This document shows positions 52,359 through 61,094 of a stretch of DNA of 64,000 nucleotides, in pieces. The stretch lies in the NCBI RefSeq assembly GCF_003583365.1, contig NZ_QXED01000016.1, positions 1-64,000 of the forward strand, written 5' to 3'. The notes under the pieces were generated by a model, which saw only the letters and a program-made list of their open reading frames with translations, had not been told where the DNA came from and searched no databases. The DNA comes from Fibrisoma montanum (GTDB lineage: Bacteria; Bacteroidota; Bacteroidia; Cytophagales; Spirosomataceae). The position numbers and the translations under genes are program-made. How positions within the stretch are numbered: position 1 is the stretch's first letter; each line of letters opens with the position of its first letter.

Positions 52359-52859
52359 ATGGCAACCATCCGGCTCGAACGCGGGGACATCACGAAACTG
52401 GCCGTCGACGCCATTGTCAACGCAGCCAATACCAGTCTGCTGGGTGGCGGGGGCGTCGATGGGGCCATTCACCGGGCGGCTGGCCCCGAACTACTGACCG
52501 AATGCCGCACCCTGAACGGCTGCGCCACCGGCGATGCGAAACTGACCCGGGGGTATCGCCTTCCGGCCCGCTACGTGATTCATGCCGTGGGCCCCATCTG
52601 GCGGGGTGGCACAGCGGGCGAACCGGAGTTGCTGGCCAGTTGCTACCGGCGTTCGCTGGAGATTGCAACGGCCTACGAACTGACCAGCCTGGCCTTTCCC
52701 AACATCAGCACCGGCGTTTACGGTTACCCCAAAGACCTGGCGGCCGACGTAGCGACACAAACGGCCCGGCAGTTTCTGGAACAGCCCACATCGCTGACCG
52801 ACATTCTCTTCGTTTGCTTCGACGACGAAAATTTCCAGCTCTACACCGAGCGAATCTGA
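52359..52859 (+). CDS. macrodomain protein, O-acetyl-ADP-ribose deacetylase type
   Basis: 166 residues, one macrodomain of the YmdB/MacroD type. Motifs are [22 protein letters not shown] near 22 (given as two pieces: [16 protein letters not shown]), and [14 protein letters not shown] near 118. These hydrolyse O-acetyl-ADP-ribose and ADP-ribosyl bonds on acidic residues. It begins just after the subtilase stop, but a shared function with the secreted protease is unlikely. Confidence 0.93.
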   Translation: MATIRLERGDITKLAVDAIVNAANTSLLGGGGVDGAIHRAAGPELLTECRTLNGCATGDAKLTRGYRLPARYVIHAVGPIWRGGTAGEPELLASCYRRSLEIATAYELTSLAFPNISTGVYGYPKDLAADVATQTARQFLEQPTSLTDILFVCFDDENFQLYTERI

Positions 52860-52885
52860 GTTTGGCAGCTTCTCAGACTAAGCGT

Positions 52886-53536
52886 TTACGGTTCTGACTT
52901 CTTCGCTGACGACTGTTTCAGCACCTGATCAATGGCTTTGCTTCCCTGTTGGTAAACTGGATAATGATAGGTATGCAGCTTATTAAGCAAGTGCATTAAT
53001 TGCAGTTGTTCAGCTTCGGTCAGGTCACCCACAACCACCGAAGCTACCTGTTTCATTAATACCCGGGTTTTTGCCAGCAGTTGATGCCCCTGCGACGTCA
53101 CAGTCAGTAATTTACTGCGCTTGTCGATTGTGTGCTCTGCCTGCTCAACCAGTCCTGTGCTGACCAGTCGACGGATGATTTCCATACCGGTTGTTTTACC
53201 GTGAATGTTCCGCTCAATCAACTCAATTTTCGTCAAACCCGGGTTCGATGCCAAGGTAGCCAGGTAGGCGAAATCATCGAAGGTAGTCAGGGGCGTATCG
53301 GCCAGTACCTGCCGAACATACATCAGGGCGTAGCGCTGAAGAAAAAAAACGAATCGGCTGATGATGCTTTCCGGCGGTTCTCTATGCAACGTCTGAGTCG
53401 CGTCCCGAGGCAGATTTACCTGCCGATTGACTAGCCAGCCGGTGAAAGCAGCCAGCGATAAATCTCCGTTTTGTTCTGGTTCGTTTTCAAACGATTCAAC
53501 TTCGTTCAGTAACTCCCAGATGAGGGTATATTTCAT
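52886..53536 (-). CDS. MarR-family transcription regulator
   Basis: 216 residues, longer than usual MarR (about 150) because of an N-terminal part of about 65. The winged helix follows the family: DDFAYLATLASNPGLTKIEL, then GMEIIRRLVSTGLVEQ, and the wing with DKRSKLLTVTSQGHQLL. It is divergent from the TonB receptor of the ACP-prenyl synthase cluster, 276 bases away, and could control it. The space between is A+T-rich without a clear dyad. Confidence 0.88.
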   Translation of the reverse strand: MKYTLIWELLNEVESFENEPEQNGDLSLAAFTGWLVNRQVNLPRDATQTLHREPPESIISRFVFFLQRYALMYVRQVLADTPLTTFDDFAYLATLASNPGLTKIELIERNIHGKTTGMEIIRRLVSTGLVEQAEHTIDKRSKLLTVTSQGHQLLAKTRVLMKQVASVVVGDLTEAEQLQLMHLLNKLHTYHYPVYQQGSKAIDQVLKQSSAKKSEP

Positions 53537-53812
53537 TAGTGGTTTGTAGTAACTTTTTAGAACTATGAAACACGAACTAAACGCTGTTCCAACGGGAATA
53601 GTTGACTACTGTTTGGTCGCCTATATAATTGACAAATCGGATCTTCTAGGGTTTTTTCAGGCCCATTTAGTCCAAGATTGTCTCAAAACGAATAAAACAT
53701 CAGTGTATAATTTATCCAAATTTAAACAAAAACATTCTATTAGAAAAAATTTATAGTAATTATAAAACAATATTGTACTTGTTGGTGTTAGTATTGGCAA
53801 AACACCGTCACT

Positions 53813-56260
53813 ATGCTTTTCAGAGTATTACCTACCGCAATTCTCACTATTGCATTATGCACTGCCTTTGGACAAGGCAATCAGTCTCCCACCGGCGTTA
53901 TCGTAGGGACTGTACGAGACAAAAACACGCAGGAACCACTGGTTGGAGTGACCATCCAGCCTGAAGGTTCGACTACTGTGGGTACACTCACGGATATAGA
54001 AGGGCGTTTCAGATTGACCCTTCCCGTGGGCAGCGTTAACCTTAAGGCCTCTTTTGTGGGCTACCAGCCACTGGTAAAGTACAACATCATCGTTACGTCG
54101 GGGAACGCCAGCGAACAAGTTTTCGAACTGGCGGAAGAAAACAAAAATCTATCCGAAGTGGTCGTTCGGGCCAATCGGGCTGTAGCAGCCGTAACAACCA
54201 TCGAAACCCCCAACTCGATCCAGCGGCTCTCTACCGACGAGATCAAAACCAATCCGGGCGGCAACTTCGACGTATCCCGGGTGATTCAGACGCTGCCGGG
54301 CGTGGGTGGCTCCGTGGGCGGCCTGCGCAACGACATTGTTATTCGGGGCGGAGCACCCAACGAAAACGTCTTCTTCCTGGATGGCATTGAGATTCCGGTT
54401 ATTAATCATTTTCAAACCCAGGGCGGCACCGGTGGTCCACAGGGCATTCTGAACGTATCGTTTCTGGAAGACGTCACGCTTTCGTCGAGCAGCTTCGATG
54501 CCCGCTACGACAACGCTCTGGCGTCGGTATTTCAGTTTAAACAACGCGAAGGCAATCCCGATCGGCTGCAGAGCAACATTCGGCTCAGCGCTACAGAACT
54601 GGCCGGGACGCTTGAAGGGCCACTCGCCCCCAAAACTACCTTTCTGGCATCGGTTCGCCGGTCTTACCTACAATTTTTCTTTCAACTCATCGACCTGCCT
54701 ATCCGGCCCGACTACTGGGATTTTCAGTATAAGATCACCCACAAGCTAACCCCTAAAACGACGCTGACAACCCTCGGTATTGGGGCCATTGACCGGTTTC
54801 GCTTTGCTGTGCCCCGCGAAATAACTCCTGAAAAAGAATACACCATCCGGCAAAACCCGCTGATTCGGCAATGGAACTATACGGTGGGCGTTTCCCTTCG
54901 GCAGCTCATCGAGCGCGGGTACATCAACCTGGCCCTGAGCCGGAACACGTTTGATAACTCACTGGACCGGTTTGAGGATGCCCGGGAAGACGACCCAACG
55001 GCCCAGACCCTGCGGCTGCGTTCCAACGAAACCGAAACCAAGCTGCGGGCCGACATCAGCCAGCGGATTAATGGGTGGCAGCTATCGGCCGGGGGCGTTG
55101 TCCAGTACGTTCAGTTTGCCAACAACATTGCCGCCCGCATTCGGAACGAGGTGCGCAATACGGATGGATCGATCCTGTCGCCTGCCGTTCAGATCATTTC
55201 GCTTTCCGACATCGGCTTTACCCGGTTTGGCGGGTTTATTCAGGCCAACCGAAGCTTTATAGGCAGTCGGTTGGGCGTATCGGCCGGGCTGCGTACGGAT
55301 ATGAATACCTTTACCAGCAACGGGTTGGATCCACTACGGACGCTTTCACCGCGACTGGCGCTGTCGTACGCCCTCACCGACCGGTGGAACATCAACGCGT
55401 CGGTTGGGCGGTATACCAAGATTCCAATCTACACAGTGCTGGGCTTTCGGAATGAAGCGGGCGAGTTGGTCAACAAAACCAATGAGTACATCAAATCAAA
55501 CCACTACGTAGCGGGCTTAGAATATGTACCCAGTCCGACGACACGCTTTACTGTTGAAGGTTTCTATAAACGCTATTCCGACTACCCCGTTTCCATCCGC
55601 GATGGCATTTCGCTGGCCAATCAGGGAACGGATTTTACCGCCCTGGGCAACGAAGCCGTTTCCAGTACCGGGCGAGGTCGCACCTACGGCGTGGAGTTAT
55701 TCTTTCAGCAGAAGCTGGTAAAAAACATTTTTGCCGTGGCTTCCCTCACGTTTGTCCGAAGCCTGTTTTCAGGCCAGGACGGCGAACTGATTCCCTCCGC
55801 CTGGGACAACCGGCTCCTGTTTTCTGGTTTACTGGGCCGTAAATTTCCCCGGGGCTGGGAGATGGGGTTAAAATACCGCTTTGCTGGTGGAGCCCCATTC
55901 ACGCCTTTCGATCTGGAGCAGTCGCAACGAAATTACCTCGCCCTCGGCAACGGTGTCCTGGCCGACGATCAGCTCAACACGGGTCGCCTGAAGGCGTTGA
56001 ACCAGTTTGACTTCCGGCTGGACAAAAAATGGAATTTCCGACGCACCACCATTGATGTGTTCCTGGATGTTCAGAACGCCTTTGTGCTCCCCACGCCCGC
56101 CTATCCGGAGTTCGTGCTGGCCCGCAAACCTGGCAACGGTGGCTTCCAGACAACCGATGGGGCCACAATTCGCCCCGACGGTAGCAACGGCATCCCGACC
56201 GTATTGACCAACAACGACCCGTTTGTCACACCGACGCTGGGCTTCATTGTCGAGTTCTAG
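53813..56260 (+). CDS. TonB-dependent outer-membrane receptor
   Basis: 815 residues: signal peptide, a CarboxypepD_reg-like domain (GVIVGTVRDKNTQEPLVGV, about 28-110), a plug with VSRVIQTLPGVGG and IRGGAPNENVFFLDGI, and a barrel ending in the aromatic FIVEF. The SusC hallmark is absent, so this is a classical TonB receptor for iron or another small ligand. It is the first gene of the run that continues with ACP, fasciclin, ACP-like and two prenyl-synthase-like genes. Confidence 0.93.
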   Translation: MLFRVLPTAILTIALCTAFGQGNQSPTGVIVGTVRDKNTQEPLVGVTIQPEGSTTVGTLTDIEGRFRLTLPVGSVNLKASFVGYQPLVKYNIIVTSGNASEQVFELAEENKNLSEVVVRANRAVAAVTTIETPNSIQRLSTDEIKTNPGGNFDVSRVIQTLPGVGGSVGGLRNDIVIRGGAPNENVFFLDGIEIPVINHFQTQGGTGGPQGILNVSFLEDVTLSSSSFDARYDNALASVFQFKQREGNPDRLQSNIRLSATELAGTLEGPLAPKTTFLASVRRSYLQFFFQLIDLPIRPDYWDFQYKITHKLTPKTTLTTLGIGAIDRFRFAVPREITPEKEYTIRQNPLIRQWNYTVGVSLRQLIERGYINLALSRNTFDNSLDRFEDAREDDPTAQTLRLRSNETETKLRADISQRINGWQLSAGGVVQYVQFANNIAARIRNEVRNTDGSILSPAVQIISLSDIGFTRFGGFIQANRSFIGSRLGVSAGLRTDMNTFTSNGLDPLRTLSPRLALSYALTDRWNINASVGRYTKIPIYTVLGFRNEAGELVNKTNEYIKSNHYVAGLEYVPSPTTRFTVEGFYKRYSDYPVSIRDGISLANQGTDFTALGNEAVSSTGRGRTYGVELFFQQKLVKNIFAVASLTFVRSLFSGQDGELIPSAWDNRLLFSGLLGRKFPRGWEMGLKYRFAGGAPFTPFDLEQSQRNYLALGNGVLADDQLNTGRLKALNQFDFRLDKKWNFRRTTIDVFLDVQNAFVLPTPAYPEFVLARKPGNGGFQTTDGATIRPDGSNGIPTVLTNNDPFVTPTLGFIVEF

Positions 56261-56290
56261 TACCACCATTCAGTCTCTCAATGCCCAGCC

Positions 56291-56563
56291 ATGGACACGA
56301 TTTATCTCGACATCATCGACCTGATGCAGACACAAGGTGTAGATCCGGCCATCATCACTCCCGAAACCCATTTTAGCCGCGACATCGGCTACGATTCACT
56401 GGATATGACCGAACTGCTCATTCTACTTGAGCGCCGGTTTAATCTGGCCATACCGGATAGAGAATATGATCAGTTACGCACCGTGGGCGACGTTGCTCAC
56501 TACCTCGCGAAGCGTCTTGAATCCTCCGCGGCTCACCAGCCATTGACCTATCTTCTTTTGTAA
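56291..56563 (+). CDS. acyl carrier protein
   Basis: 90 residues, the normal ACP size plus a short tail. Ser36 in GYDSLDMTELL is the site for the phosphopantetheine arm. The sequence differs from housekeeping AcpP (for example ERRFNLAIPDREYDQLRTVGD), as in ACPs of secondary pathways. It begins 30 bases after the TonB receptor stop and is followed by a fasciclin gene and a second, serine-less ACP. Confidence 0.9.
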   Translation: MDTIYLDIIDLMQTQGVDPAIITPETHFSRDIGYDSLDMTELLILLERRFNLAIPDREYDQLRTVGDVAHYLAKRLESSAAHQPLTYLLL

Positions 56564-56594
56564 TGCCTGTAGTCCACCATTTATTCAATTAGTC

Positions 56595-57119
56595 ATGAAA
56601 ATACGATCACTGTTATTACTGGAAGTTCTGCTCACCGCCTTACTGGCTTCCCTTTCATTCGTACACCATCCATCCGGCGACATTGTCGATGTTGCAATCA
56701 GTTCTTCCGACCACACTACCCTGGTAGCGGCTGTCAAATCGGCCGGCCTCGTACAGACGCTCAAAGGTAAAGGCCCATTCACCGTGTTCGCGCCAACCAA
56801 TGCCGCTTTTGAGAGACTACCCGCTGGTACGGTTGAAACGTTTCTTAAACCAGAGAGCAAGCCCCAGTTGACCAGGCTACTGACCTACCACGTCGTTCCG
56901 GGCAAACTGGATGCTACATCAATTCTGAAAGCCATTCGAAAAGGGAACGGCCAGACTACTCTGACAACGGTCAGCGGGGGCAAGCTAACGGCGGGCCTGT
57001 CGGGCAATCAGGTTCTATTAACCGATGAATCGGGAAACCTGGCAACGGTAACAACAACAGATTTAAAAGCCTCTAATGGTATTATCCATGTCATCGACCG
57101 CGTTGTCCTCCCCAACTAA
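56595..57119 (+). CDS. secreted fasciclin (FAS1) domain protein
   Basis: 174 residues, signal peptide (MKIRSLLLLEVLLTALLASL) followed by one FAS1 domain with its two conserved parts: TVFAPTNAAFERLPAGTVE (H1 region) and YHVVPGKL ... NGIIHVIDRVVLP (H2 region). FAS1 proteins mediate adhesion or bind small ligands; some carotenoid-binding members are known. Its place between two cytosolic-type ACP genes is odd. It could be the carrier for a lipid made by the downstream enzymes. Confidence 0.93.
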   Translation: MKIRSLLLLEVLLTALLASLSFVHHPSGDIVDVAISSSDHTTLVAAVKSAGLVQTLKGKGPFTVFAPTNAAFERLPAGTVETFLKPESKPQLTRLLTYHVVPGKLDATSILKAIRKGNGQTTLTTVSGGKLTAGLSGNQVLLTDESGNLATVTTTDLKASNGIIHVIDRVVLPN

Positions 57120-57186
57120 TCAGCCGTCATCCTCTCCCGTGTTAACCGGTACGGGAGAGGTATCGTCCTGTGTCTGGTCTTCATCG

Positions 57187-57492
57187 ATGGTCCCCTGCGG
57201 CCACTGCTTACCGGAGAACTGTTCTGCTCAGCAAAATCGTGGTTTGGTGCATCGGCTGGCAAGCATATTCGAAGACATGGGCATTCCTGCGTCAAAATTA
57301 ACGGACGACGCCGACCTGACCAGTCAACTGGAACTGGATGAACTCGATTTGGTTAACCTCCAGCTTCAGATTGAGCTTGTATTCAGCCTGTACCTGACCA
57401 ACCAGCAATGGAGCACCATTCGAACCGTGGGTCAGCTCAGACAGACCCTGACGCACCGAACTCGCAAGGGAATGAAAATAAAGGCTTTGTAA
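57187..57492 (+). CDS. acyl-carrier-like protein lacking the phosphopantetheine serine
   Basis: About 101 residues from the ATG at 57187; a frame open from 57076 would add 37 residues overlapping the fasciclin gene. The ACP fold is clear from LVHRLASIFEDMGIPASKLT and the later IRTVGQLRQTL. The motif that carries the cofactor reads DELDLV instead of DSLDLV, so Glu52 stands where Ser should be. The codon is GAA, not a single-base change from most Ser codons. It cannot hold a 4'-phosphopantetheine in the normal way. The ATG of the next gene is 11 bases past its stop. Confidence 0.75.
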   Translation: MVPCGHCLPENCSAQQNRGLVHRLASIFEDMGIPASKLTDDADLTSQLELDELDLVNLQLQIELVFSLYLTNQQWSTIRTVGQLRQTLTHRTRKGMKIKAL

Positions 57493-57503
57493 CCATCACG
57501 GCT

Positions 57504-58280
57504 ATGCCCTCCTTCCAGTCTGTAGCAACTCATACCCATGTATCGACCAACGATACGTTTGAAACAGTGTTAAACCAATCCATCAACTGCTTTACCGGTG
57601 TTCGGCAGAATGCGTTAGGCGTCCTGTATCGGTACGCCCGGTATCCACATCGCATTCATCAGCGATACTCAGCTCCTTTGGCGCTCCCGGTTCTGCGACA
57701 GTTTCGAGCCGATACCTACTGGGCAATGGGGGGCGGGGTCAGAACGAACCCATTGCTGCATTCATTTAGTCAGGTCTGCGCCCGGTTTGCCATCACTCTG
57801 CTGGAAGTAGATACCTTTCTGGCCGCCAAGGAGGGCTATCTGCTGGCTCTAGCCAAAGCGCAGCCTGATTCGCTCCCACCCCTTGACAGTTCGCACCGAC
57901 CGCTGATCCGAATGCTGCTGAGAATCATTCTGTCGCCGACCGCCTTAAACGATTCACTGGTTGCAACATGCCAGCGACTGGCCGATTGCCTCCAGGCGAT
58001 TAACTGGCTCAGCAGCGTATTGAATGCCCGGTCTATCCTGGCAGAACCCTTGGGCCGCCGACAACTGGAGTTGGTATTAGACAGCATACGCACCGAACTG
58101 GAAACGCTCGACCTACCGGTCGAATCCCTGCCCGCGGAAGTCCGGTCGGCAATTGGAGTCATTGGCCGTCATTTTGTCGATAAACTGGACGAATTGGAGC
58201 AGCTTATGGCCTGTTCAGCATGCCAGATCGCCAGGCGCAGTTGCTGCCGGAACGGTCTGACCACCAGTAAATCTGCTTAA
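57504..58280 (+). CDS. squalene/phytoene-synthase paralogue without the catalytic aspartates
   Basis: 258 residues, all-helical. Without gaps, residues 34-120 align to the next gene's product: RTNPLLHSFSQVC matches SLNPVIHAFVQAV and EVDTFLAA matches LLDAFLNS. The two D-x3-D motifs, which bind diphosphate through magnesium, are gone: HRIHQ (49-53) replaces DELVD, and SSVLNA (170-175) replaces RDIASD. It should be catalytically dead. A C-terminal tail has four cysteines (CSAC, SCC). It could be a partner or regulator of the intact synthase, which follows 27 bases later. Confidence 0.8.
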   Translation: MPSFQSVATHTHVSTNDTFETVLNQSINCFTGVRQNALGVLYRYARYPHRIHQRYSAPLALPVLRQFRADTYWAMGGGVRTNPLLHSFSQVCARFAITLLEVDTFLAAKEGYLLALAKAQPDSLPPLDSSHRPLIRMLLRIILSPTALNDSLVATCQRLADCLQAINWLSSVLNARSILAEPLGRRQLELVLDSIRTELETLDLPVESLPAEVRSAIGVIGRHFVDKLDELEQLMACSACQIARRSCCRNGLTTSKSA

Positions 58281-58307
58281 TTCGAAAAATTCACCTTTTC
58301 ATCAGTA

Positions 58308-59156
58308 ATGTCTCTTGATCTGTTTCACTCGACGGCAATAGGCTGTAGTCGGCTGATAACCCAAGCCTACAGTACATCGTTTTCCATTGGCGTCCGGCTG
58401 CTCAATTCACAGTACCGGGGAGCGATTTACGCCATTTATGGGTACGTCCGGCTGGCCGATGAACTTGTCGATACGTTTCATCAATTTGATAAAGCAGAGC
58501 TATTCCGGCAACTCAGTCAGGAGACCGCTCAGGCTTTGCAGGATGGGCTCAGTCTCAATCCCGTAATTCACGCGTTCGTTCAGGCCGTACGCCGGTACCG
58601 AATCGATCCCGCTTTACTTGATGCATTTCTCAATTCGATGGAAATGGACCTCACGGTTCAGACCTATCAGGTATCCCAATACCAGCAGTACGTGTATGGC
58701 TCGGCTGAAGTTGTTGGGCTAATGTGTTTACGAGTGTTCTGTGATGGCGATGACACGTTGTATTTTCAGCTTCGGGAGCCAGCCCGTAGATTGGGGGCAG
58801 CTTTCCAAAAGGTTAACTTCCTACGCGACATCGCGTCTGATCTGCACGACCGGGGCCGTCTGTATTTCCCGGGCGTTGATTTTATCCAATTTAAAGCAGC
58901 GGACAAACAACGCATTGAAGCCGAAATAACCCAGGATTTTGCGGCTGCGCTCCCTGGTATCGTCCGGTTGCCCAGAGGTGTGCGATTAGGGGTGTACGTG
59001 GCCTATCGATACTACCTTGATCTGTTTGCTCAGCTTCGGCGTCATGCACCGACAGCCATCCTGACGCAACGGGTCCGTGTGTCGAACCAACGTAAAGTGT
59101 GGATTCTGATCCGTAGCTCATTCAGACACCTCCTCCTACCCGTATTGGGCGGATAA
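58308..59156 (+). CDS. squalene/phytoene synthase family enzyme
   Basis: 282 residues, normal for the family. It keeps both magnesium motifs, D51-E-L-V-D55 and D174-I-A-S-D178 (in NFLRDIASDLHDRGRLYFP), plus SFSIGVRLL at the front. Such enzymes join two C15 or C20 prenyl diphosphates head to head. The absence of crtI or hpnE-like genes beside it leaves the product (phytoene, squalene or another) open. It is the last gene of the run. Confidence 0.92.
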   Translation: MSLDLFHSTAIGCSRLITQAYSTSFSIGVRLLNSQYRGAIYAIYGYVRLADELVDTFHQFDKAELFRQLSQETAQALQDGLSLNPVIHAFVQAVRRYRIDPALLDAFLNSMEMDLTVQTYQVSQYQQYVYGSAEVVGLMCLRVFCDGDDTLYFQLREPARRLGAAFQKVNFLRDIASDLHDRGRLYFPGVDFIQFKAADKQRIEAEITQDFAAALPGIVRLPRGVRLGVYVAYRYYLDLFAQLRRHAPTAILTQRVRVSNQRKVWILIRSSFRHLLLPVLGG

Positions 59157-59340
59157 CCTGGCTGTTATTTTGCGATCACATCGCTATCTGTTACCGCCTT
59201 TGGCGAGTCGCTGGTAGCTGTAGGTCGCTATTGTCTATAACCGGAGTTCGTCAATGAAATTTTTTTTCGGTCCTGCGTAGGGGGACGTTCTCCCTTCGCT
59301 GTCATACGATCAGAATGCAGTAATCAAACACACAAATCGT

Positions 59341-60072
59341 ATGAACCGTATTATAAACCTTGTAAAGAAATCGCTGTTGTTGTCAACCATTCTCCTGTCT
59401 GCTTCCAGTTGTTACATCAATACCATATCGCCGGAGCCGGGCCGGATCACGACGGAAGTACGCAACACGTCCAGCTTCACGGGTCTTGACATCGAAAGTG
59501 GCATCCGCGTAACGGTTACGGCCGGCACTTCTGAAACGGTGGAGATTGAAGCCCGCGAAGGGTACCAGCCCTACATCCTGACGGAGGTTCGGAACAACAC
59601 CCTGCGCGTGTACATCGACCGGCGGCTGAGTAACCGGCGCGGTAGCGACATCCAGGCGTATATCACGATGCGCACCCTGAACTACGTATCCGCTTCGGGT
59701 GGGTCGCGGGTAACTACGGGCGATATGTTCCGCCCCGACCGGTTCGATGCGTCGCTGAGCGGGGGCAGCTACCTGCGCGTACCGGTCACAACCAACGCCA
59801 TTACGGTCGATGCGAGCGGTGGTTCTGAAGCCAGCATCTCGGGCTCAGCGCAACGTATCAATGCCGATGAGCTCTCCGGCGGCAGTCGGCTGCTGGCGGC
59901 TGATCTGCGGGTAAGCAGTTGCACCATCGACGCGTCGGGGGGCAGCACCGCCGACGTCAATGTCAGCGATGAACTGAACGTCCGGGCATCGGGCGGCAGC
60001 ATTGTCCGCTACAAAGGGTCGCCCCGCATCACGCAGAGCGTCAGTGGCGGGTCGCGGGTTACGCCACTGTAA
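59341..60072 (+). CDS. head-GIN domain (DUF2807) lipoprotein
   Basis: 243 residues; the signal peptide ends LLSASSC (Cys24), a lipoprotein. The DUF2807 domain is a right-handed beta-helix seen as repeated strands with SGGS turns (ASGGSRVTTG, LSGGSYLRV, DASGGSEAS, ASGGSTADV, ASGGSIVRY). It opens with FTGLDIESGIRVTVTAG. These are common in Bacteroidota, of unknown function. A strong terminator follows. Confidence 0.9.
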   Translation: MNRIINLVKKSLLLSTILLSASSCYINTISPEPGRITTEVRNTSSFTGLDIESGIRVTVTAGTSETVEIEAREGYQPYILTEVRNNTLRVYIDRRLSNRRGSDIQAYITMRTLNYVSASGGSRVTTGDMFRPDRFDASLSGGSYLRVPVTTNAITVDASGGSEASISGSAQRINADELSGGSRLLAADLRVSSCTIDASGGSTADVNVSDELNVRASGGSIVRYKGSPRITQSVSGGSRVTPL

Positions 60073-60079
60073 GGTTTAC

Positions 60080-60110
60080 AAAACGGGCCGGCGCAAGTCC
60101 GGCCCGTTTT
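60080..60110. terminator. bidirectional terminator
   Basis: AAAACGGGCCGG (60080-60091) and CCGGCCCGTTTT (60099-60110) form a 12-bp perfect stem with a 7-base loop between convergent genes, with T-runs on both strands from the arm ends. Confidence 0.9.
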
Positions 60111-60118
60111 GGGATCGA

Positions 60119-60889
60119 TCAGACCGTCTGCCCGCCGTCGACGGTGAACTGCCCTCCGGTGAGATACGACGATTCATCACTGGCCAGAAACAATACCAGA
60201 TTCGCTACATCGATTTCCTGGGCGTAGCGCTTCAGCGGAATGGCCTCGGCAAACTGCTTCTGCGCCTGCGTTCCCGCTCCCGGCGCGAAACCCTCCTCCA
60301 GCGACCGCATCATCCGGTTATCGACCGGTGCCGGGTGCACGGTGTTTACCCGGATATTGGCGGGTGCCCCCTCCAGGGCAGCGACCTTCATCAGCCCAAC
60401 GACAGCGTGTTTGCTGGTAACGTACGCCGAGACATTCGGCGTACCGCGCAGCCCCGCTACCGACGACGTAATGATGATGCTCCCTCCTCCGCCCGACTGC
60501 ATGAGCGGCATTACGTATTTCAGCCCCAGCCAGACGCCAAATACGTTGACGTCCATCACCTTGCGAAACATCTCTTCCGGGTATTCCTGAATGGGTTTTA
60601 CTACCCCTTCGATACCCGCGTTGTTGAAGAACACATCCACCCCACCCAGCTTTTCGACCGCAGCCTCCGCGTAGACCTTCACCTGATCGGGCTGGGTTAC
60701 GTCGGCCTGTACGTAGTAAACCCGGTCCGAACCCAGCGTTTCAGTAACTTCCCTAAGTTTGTTCTCGTCCAGATCGACCAGCAGTACACTGGCCCCTTCG
60801 TCGAGAAAAAGTTTAGCCGTGGCGGCACCGATGCCCCCTGAACCACCCGTAATAATGGCTCGTTTCCCCTGTAATCGATTCATAATCAT
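60119..60889 (-). CDS. short-chain dehydrogenase/reductase
   Basis: 256 residues, a classical SDR: cofactor site GGSGGIGAA near 16, NNAG near 90, catalytic Ser in IITSSVAG and Tyr-x3-Lys in AYVTSKHAV. The C-terminus (SSYLTGGQFTVDGGQTV) is typical of tetrameric members. Substrate not predictable. It is a single gene ended by the shared terminator. Confidence 0.94.
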   Translation of the reverse strand: MIMNRLQGKRAIITGGSGGIGAATAKLFLDEGASVLLVDLDENKLREVTETLGSDRVYYVQADVTQPDQVKVYAEAAVEKLGGVDVFFNNAGIEGVVKPIQEYPEEMFRKVMDVNVFGVWLGLKYVMPLMQSGGGGSIIITSSVAGLRGTPNVSAYVTSKHAVVGLMKVAALEGAPANIRVNTVHPAPVDNRMMRSLEEGFAPGAGTQAQKQFAEAIPLKRYAQEIDVANLVLFLASDESSYLTGGQFTVDGGQTV

Positions 60890-61094
60890 AGCATGAGGTT
60901 CATAAGACTAACCGCCCCGTACCCCTAATGTTCGGTCGTCGTCAGGCTTTTATTGCCTTCAGACCATGCGCCTGAACTGGTTAACGATCAACGCTGTATT
61001 TACGCCCTCTGACAATCGTCAGGCCACGAACTAAGGCCGGTCATAGCACAGGGCGGGTGAATTATCTATCTTTATAGTAGAAAATCGTACCGCT

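Noticed and set aside
53565-53756. 63-codon frame in the gap before the TonB receptor
   Set aside because: It covers the likely promoter region of two divergent genes in A+T-rich DNA and has no supporting feature.
57504-59156. HpnC/HpnD hopanoid gene pair
   Set aside because: Both HpnC and HpnD keep their aspartate motifs and HpnE usually follows; here one copy lacks the motifs and no HpnE is present.
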